A stretch of DNA of 64,000 bases from Favolaschia claudopus (Eukaryota > Basidiomycota > Agaricomycetes > Agaricales > Mycenaceae), in contig JAWWNJ010000060.1 in the NCBI GenBank assembly GCA_037176885.1, forward strand, positions 1,240,001 to 1,304,000, given 5' to 3'. The notes under the pieces were generated by a model. It saw only the letters and a program-made list of their open reading frames with translations, was not told where the DNA came from and searched no databases. Of the stretch, positions 58,524 through 64,000 are shown in pieces (within the stretch, counting starts at the first letter, position 1; every line of letters starts with the position of its first letter). The position numbers were made by a program, and so were the translations under genes.

Positions 58524-59730
58524 CTACACGTACTCTGGTGGAGGTCCATTCCCTCGACTCCTTCCCCACCCGAAAGCTTGACCCTCATTATATGCATTCA
58601 TCTCGCCAATCCGCCGGACGAGCAGATTTATTTCCTGCCTAGCAGCTTGAAGCTGCGCCGGAAGATTGTCTTGCGTGGCTGACTCGAATGCCTCTCTCAC
58701 ATTCTCCGAAAGCTGTCTCTGCCTCACATCCGATTCGGATACAGACCCCGCCAAACGCGTCTCTTGCTCTTCAAGTTCGACGACCTTCTCTCTCGCAGCG
58801 TCGAGCTCGTTTTGAAGTACCCGCTGAGCGAAAGGACGGCTCACGCCTCTGTTCCGTTTCTCGGTTATCGTCTGGCGGCGACCATTCCCGGTATGGGAGG
58901 AGGCGTTGGATATGTGGAGAGTGAAGGGGATTATTGATCTATGATTCAAACGCGATCCCGCCTCTGGTGGGGGCGTTCGCATGCGGGAAAGATTATGACG
59001 CCGTTTGTACCAAATGACTGCTGCGGCGCCGACAATGAGAAAGGTCGAGATAGTGACGGCGATTGCGGCGAGTATGCCTGGTTTTAAACTGTAATGCATA
59101 GGGATCTGGTTCAGGTTCTGCATCCCCCATGTTTTATGAAGAGAAAACTGCTCACTGCGTCGGCACAGACGAATTTCGAGTCGTCGATGTTGATCTGGAT
59201 ACGTAAAACGAAGCGTGAGTTTTAGATGGGGGTTTGAAAGTAAACGAAGCGAGCATAGTACGTCAATGGAAGCGGAGTTGTGGAGGGAGCAGAACCTGGA
59301 GCACTGCTGTCCGAACCATTCAGCAGAGAACGCGGACAATCGGAAGCGTCGGCTCCCGTTGCTATCAGTAGACTTCCATCCTGGTGAAATCAGAGAATAG
59401 GACTAGATGAAATGACCAGTCTCAAGCTACAGACCTGACGTACCACAGTGGAATAAATGCAATCAGAAATAGTATACGCGCAGACGATCCTGTTGGTTCC
59501 AGACACAGTCGCCGCCAGCAAATGGTCATCATCACTCAGTGAGGCTGAACAGTCGGAGGAGGAGAAAACCATGTCTGCGGAAGTGGAGGGAGTGAGGGGC
59601 TTGCCAGGCAAACAGGATTTGTATCTGGTGGTCAGATAAATAATGTCCTCTCTTCGCTCATCATAGACGGGAAAGCCAAGAAAGAGTATTTCAAGCTTGA
59701 TAGATTCCAAATCCGAATCATGATATCACG
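58524..59730 (-). CDS. Single-pass membrane protein with coiled coil and PPxY tail
   Basis: Ends at 58524 with GNGPPPEYV. Reading back: a coiled coil (LQNELDAAREKVVELEEQET, LPAQLQAARQEINLLVRRIGEM), a basic juxtamembrane WYKRRHN and a helix ILAAIAVTISTFLIVGAAAV. The extracellular part is assembled from short exons, for example CSASLSDDDHLLAATVSG.. IYSTV joined to DGSLLIATGADASDCPRSLL across an intron whose acceptor is near 59395. The start is uncertain; an open frame reaches about 59710 but lacks a convincing ATG. This layout is common in mushrooms (extracellular domain, one helix, coiled coil). The PPEY motif could bind WW-domain proteins such as Rsp5-type ubiquitin ligases. Confidence 0.6.
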
Positions 59731-60869
59731 TCGTGGTGTGAGTCTGGAGAATGCGATAAGATGCGATACCGATAGTTCTCTGCGGGTGACCTACTCAGAC
59801 TGTACCACTCGACTGCACACTTGCAGTCGGTGAAGCTTTTTAGTAACTATAGGAAATTGAAGGGATATCCGAATGGTCCTGAACATGATGGACAAGTCGG
59901 AAGAGAATTCGATTCATTCTTAATGATGTTGCCAATCAGTTGGTACCTTGAACTTGAAAGGCCACCGAGAAGGAAACGGGAGGTCAACATGATTCGAGTC
60001 GAGACTCGACGGGTGTGTCAGAAAACTTTCTACCACCCTGAGGATCCGGGCGTACATGGGGAGATAGTGTCACGACTCACGGCCCAGAATCAGTTGTGAT
60101 TGGTTGGTGATTGGGCAGCTGCGTGGCCGAAGTTCGCTTTGCCTGCAGATAGGATAGGATAGGATAGTTACTAGTCTCTCGTAGACAGACGCTCTATATA
60201 TACCAGCTCGGTGCCCTCGCTATATAGAGATAGTTACCGGCACAAGGTCCCGAGTCGGAACGGCCGGGGGTCCGTACTACATACACAAAGCGTCCTAACA
60301 ATGTATGCTACGGATGTACTTGAACTTCCACCGTTACGAACAGCCCGTCTCCGTCAAGGGAACTTGAAAAACGGCGAAGACGGAGGTGGCAAGGGATGTA
60401 AACCCTAACCCAGCCGCACGCAAAATTCTCACGATCACATTTTGTTTCGACAACTGATCATCATCAATGACCTCATCCACTCACTCGATGGGAACCGACA
60501 CCGTTTCTTTCTCAGTGTTGACGAGACGCTGTTGTGGAACGTTTCAAAGTCCGAGATGCTTCTGAGCTCAAACGCCGACATCCAGTGTTCCCCGCTCGTC
60601 GACCAATCATACATCTCATCTCCAACACCGCTGCTGTGAAGATCAGAACTAAATGCAGGTACGACGGACGGAGGCAAAACGCCGAAACTGAACGGCCTAG
60701 ATGTTCAAATATCATTGATTTCAGCGAGTTAGTGGCGGCGTTCAAGCAGGGAGAGAGAAGGAAGCAGTGTTCAGACATCAGGTATGATACCTCACATCTT
60801 GGCGGCGTGACGATCATAAAATTAAACCCCATCTCAGTGCCCCGAATCCATCAATTCCAGTGGTGGGTG
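59731..60869. other. Intergenic, no supported gene
   Basis: Contains a GATAG x4 microsatellite at 60148-60167 and TATA-like sequences near 60195. Frames over 60440-60860 on both strands have no recognised domain. No pheromone-precursor gene with a C-terminal CaaX box was noticed, though the search by eye was not exhaustive. Confidence 0.4.
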
Positions 60870-62332
60870 TTATCTCGACATCGTCGCAGTCGAGTACCCC
60901 ATGCGATTGGTGACCGAGGTGAACGCCGCGCGGTAATTCTTCATCGCCTCGTCACCAAAGCCAAAGTAGGTGAAAAACAGGAATGAGCAGGCAACCGTCA
61001 ACCAACGTGTCGTCTCAAGACTCGCTGCTATGTATATATCTGAGCGCCAGAATGTGCCGGGGATCTGCGTGACGCGGGAGAAGTTCCGGTGCGTGTCCTC
61101 CCAAGAGATCCACGGGCTGAGGCCAAAGATGCGTACGTCGACCCACAGTACCCATATGCTGAGCGGGATGGTCATGAACAGATTGGTGCAGGCGAGGAGC
61201 ATGAGGCGGATATAGCGGTTCAAGTTGAGATTTGAGTTCGTGGAGGAGAAATGCTCTTTTAACTGAGCACGGGAGTGGTAGAGTCTTTTGATGGAGATGG
61301 TGCAGTAGACAGCGGAGACGCAGCCGACGATGATAGGAGGGAGGTGAAAGAGGACGACGGCGACGGGGGTTTCGTATGTCTCTCCAAGACAGCCGATATC
61401 TTCGTAGATATTGTAGCGGTGGCCCTGGACAATATATTCTTGGGAGAACATTAGACAGAAAAGCTTGAGTCAGGAAAATGAACGCACGAAGAGGAATTTG
61501 AAGGAGAGGAAGGCCCAGGCCGATAAGAAGGTCAATGATGATGGCTCGATGGGTCTTGGTGATAGTGTGAGCAGATGCAATTTGATAGAGACGCCTGCTG
61601 ATGCAGAGAGAGCAGGCGGGGATTGCAAGGTTGAAGCCGTTAAGGAAATGTGTTGCTGGAAGAAGGATTCCCTTTATCAAAGCTGAAAAGTCGAGGGATT
61701 TGGAAATGTACATATATCACACCAAGCGGGGGCCCAGTCGATCAAGTTGCCATTCCAGACGATGGAATTAACAAATAAGACGAAGCAGGCAAGTGCATTC
61801 CAGATCATATACAGGCAGGTGCCGATATTCCAGGCTGATAGAGCGACAGTTGATATTCACTGCGTTTAGCCGGTACGTCCACGGCACTTAGCCGACTTTG
61901 TTCGATTATGGCAGATCCCCGTCGGCAAGCCTGTAGACGTGGGATCGATCAAAATCTGCGGATTTCGGGCGACATGGGCCGATCATGGGCCGATTTCGAA
62001 GCCTATCAAACGCCGGCAAGGCGCTCACAGCCGTATGACCGCCGAGAAACCGATGTCCGGGGTTTTTCAGACCATAAAGAACACCTGGACAAAAATCTGA
62101 GCCCATAGAATAATGCGAGAGTGTGTTATACCCTTCACGAAATTGGGTTGTGGACGGGGATCGCACAATTTTGTGCAGACGACCCCCTTAAACGCAGTGA
62201 TTGTATATTGCGAAGACAACATTGACGATACATACCCTCGAAATGCCATATGAGAGGAATTGTGCTGCACAGAAAGCCGATGAAGGCGAACAACGAGAAA
62301 ACCCAGTTGGGGGGGCCCATATACAAGTACAT
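60870..62332 (-). CDS. Ste3-type pheromone receptor (GPCR)
   Basis: Seven-helix receptor of the fungal a-factor-receptor class, coupling pheromone binding to a G protein and MAPK pathway. Exons 62332-62236, 61834-61712, 61655-61488 and 61438-60870 give 957 nt, 318 residues. Hallmarks: AWNIGTCLYMIWNALACFV, NSIVWNGN, WCDIS, IPACSLCISRRLYQIA, the highly conserved VQGHRYNIYEDIGC, NLNRYIRLM, IPLSIWVLWV, PWISWEDTH and a helix before FGFGDEAMKNYR. The cytoplasmic tail after helix 7 is short (about 30 residues) for this family. The start could be MYLYMGPP (62332) or MGPP (62320). Intron 1 is 401 nt because it holds a 342-bp transposon. It could belong to a B mating-type locus or be a non-mating receptor-like copy. 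Confidence 0.85.
61858..62199. mobile_element. 342-bp CACTA-like MITE in receptor intron 1
   Basis: Inverted ends CACTGCGTTTA are flanked by ATT on both sides (61855-61857 and 62200-62202). CACTG ends and a 3-bp duplication fit the CACTA superfamily. Subtracting element and duplication leaves an intron of 56 nt, the usual size here. Confidence 0.8.
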
Positions 62333-63215
62333 AACGGTAAAGTCAGGGATGGGACGAGGGGAGAGTTGAGGGGGTTTTCTGAGATCTGAGTACAAGCCGA
62401 ATGAAGAAAGGACAACGGGATCCACTGGGGGGAAGCAGCAAAGACTCATAGTACCTACAGTGTTATTTATTGTAAATTAGCATGTATATTCGTGTGAAGA
62501 TTGGGCGCCAGAATACTTAGCTCCGAGGAAAGCCTCAACAGGTTGATCGCTGGATGCCAAAGCTGACATGAAGGATCGAGTTCGCGGCGTTATTAAAGCG
62601 TTGTTAAAGCTATAGTCAACAATATCAACGGGATCATCCCCACAAACTTGGATACTATCGCGTTCGATATCAATGCCGCAACACCACTCACTCAGGAATA
62701 AATAGGTTTAGAAAACAAGCAAACCCCGAATTGGCCTTGAAAGATGTATGTATGCTTCTAGAACCTCGGAAAATCCCAAGAAAATCCTATACACACCTTG
62801 GATACGACGACTCAGTAGAACAACGATCTCCTAATCCGTCGCACAGTGCGCCATCAAGCGGCGCATCAATCTGTCAAATCCGCCGCCGCTGTCATTACGT
62901 TACTTTGCTTGTTGGTTGATTCAATGGTTGAATGGTTTGTTACTTTACTTACCGCCGCCACCTTGTTTCCTCCCAAACCCTTGGCTCTCTGTTCGACGGT
63001 GCACAATATGGAAGCCTTCGTTAATTTTATTCCGCTACGGTAAATAATTGAAACATCAAATCGTCACTTGGTAGACAGGAAGTACTTACCAGGGTGCAGT
63101 ATGCATTTCGCGTTTTCGTTCCCGCTCGGGAAGTAAAAGGGGAGTCACCATTAATGAGCGTCCACAGACTCGGGCCCTGCCCGGACATTATGATCTACCT
63201 ACGTACGTACACAAG
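62333..63215. other. Upstream region of the receptor, no supported gene
   Basis: A frame continues upstream of the receptor start to 62449 but lacks receptor-like sequence. The rest has short frames only. Confidence 0.45.
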
Positions 63216-64000
63216 CTAAACTCTCTGAATCGCAATACCTCGATACGGATACGGCGACCTGATTCTCTTGATCATCGTGCTGGCCACAACCACTGCCAAC
63301 ACTACCGCCGCCACCACGATTCCCACAATCGCACCGAACGGCAGTTCTTGGACGAAATGCGGTGCCGATGCTACTGAAATGGTTGACGTGGGGGGTGGCG
63401 GTTTCAACGTTGGTGGGAAAGATGGGGAGGATGTGCGTGCGGACGTGAGTCGAGAAGTGGATTCAGATGAGGCCGCTGCAGCCGCGGATGCTGATGCTGC
63501 GGGGAAGGATCCGGAAAGGGTGAACCTACTTGCCGACGACGACGAGGAGATTGAATTTGACAATGACTTTGAGCTAGGGAACGACGAAGCTGCGGTAGGC
63601 GTGGTCCCTGAAGGTGACAGCGGTGGGGACTGAGTGGAGATTATCGGGGTAGGCGTAGAAGACGGGCTACCAGCTAAGGCGGACGTCGATGTGGGCTCGG
63701 GCCCCCAAGACGGTGCAGCTTTGATCCCTGCTTCCGCTGCGATTACATCTAGCTGCCCACCGGTTGCAGCCATGAACTCAAACACTCCGTCGCAAGTGGG
63801 TTTGAACCTCACATCGCTATTGGAAGCGCAGAAGGACAACAACGCCAATTGATTCGCTGTATAAGCGAGCGCGGAGGCTTGAGTAGCAAGCATGTTGGCT
63901 TGCGAGGCAAGCTGATTCGCGGCGATGGAGCATTCATACGCTTTGATTGACCAAACGCCGAAGATTATAGCGGCTGCGATGCCGAGGGTTTGAAATGTGC
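63216..64000 (-). CDS. Membrane protein with Ser/Pro-rich stalk, 5' end outside the window
   Basis: Open on the minus strand from the right edge to TGA 63216. The visible N-terminal part begins in a hydrophobic helix (LGIAAAIIFGVWSIKAYE), followed by an Ala/Gln-rich stretch (ANQLASQANMLATQ), a small domain with two Cys (SFCASNSD, PTCDGVFEFMA), a low-complexity Ser/Thr/Pro/Ala stalk of about 100 residues, then a second helix (GAIVGIVVAAVVLAVVVAS) and a short basic tail RSPYPYRGIAIQRV. Likely an anchored surface protein; family not recognised. Confidence 0.6.
   Translation of the reverse strand, partial: TFQTLGIAAAIIFGVWSIKAYECSIAANQLASQANMLATQASALAYTANQLALLSFCASNSDVRFKPTCDGVFEFMAATGGQLDVIAAEAGIKAAPSWGPEPTSTSALAGSPSSTPTPIISTQSPPLSPSGTTPTAASSFPSSKSLSNSISSSSSASRFTLSGSFPAASASAAAAASSESTSRLTSARTSSPSFPPTLKPPPPTSTISVASAPHFVQELPFGAIVGIVVAAVVLAVVVASTMIKRIRSPYPYRGIAIQRV

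Noticed and set aside
60435..60860. Pheromone precursor candidate near the receptor
   Set aside because: Frames here do not end in a CaaX box.
63460..63520. Repeat array of GCTGCA-like triplets
   Set aside because: It is the Ala/Ser-rich stalk of the minus-strand membrane protein, not an independent repeat.

Overview
The window is nuclear DNA of a basidiomycete fungus, most likely an Agaricomycete. Genes carry many short GT-AG introns of 46-75 nt, and the gene content is typical of mushrooms: an Ste3-type pheromone receptor, MYND-finger paralogues, single-pass membrane proteins with Ser/Pro-rich stalks, a small secreted Cys-rich protein, and a very large number of cut-and-paste transposon relics. 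There are no operons, rRNA genes, convincing tRNA genes or CRISPR arrays.

Layout. 1-5 kb and 19.3-26.7 kb are the two arms of an old inverted duplication. Each arm carries the same ordered pair of pepsin-like (A1 family) genes, here called B (GPI-type tail) and A (single transmembrane helix). All four copies have lost catalytic aspartates, so they look like a family of pseudoproteases anchored at the cell surface. Between the arms lie a glutathione transferase (7.4 kb), two divergent short-chain dehydrogenases (8.5-13.6 kb) flanking an 8-bp-TSD transposon, and a tandem pair of multi-pass membrane proteins (13.7-18.0 kb). 27-36 kb is accessory DNA: decayed gene pieces, dispersed repeats and a 4.0-kb element with about 700-bp terminal inverted repeats. 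36-41 kb is an ADP-ribosylglycohydrolase gene split by two independent transposon insertions. 41-48 kb is a pair of MYND genes with a short member of a coiled-coil, transposon-associated family between them. 49-50 kb is an intact aldo/keto reductase. 50-56 kb is gene-poor and holds tRNA-like (SINE-like) repeats. 56-64 kb has a decayed MFS transporter, a small secreted protein, a membrane protein with a coiled coil and a PPxY tail, an Ste3-like receptor, and a membrane protein running off the right edge.

The main result is that paralogous copies inside the window act as empty-site controls. They let at least eight insertions be resolved to the base: TA (two), 3-bp (two), 4-bp, 8-bp (three) and 10-bp target duplications. 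They also support non-canonical GC-AG introns in the pseudoprotease family, an exon turned into an intron in one dehydrogenase, a transposon that may supply a splice acceptor, and a receptor intron enlarged by a small transposon. All calls were made by eye from the sequence; family names come from memory of the families, not from searches.
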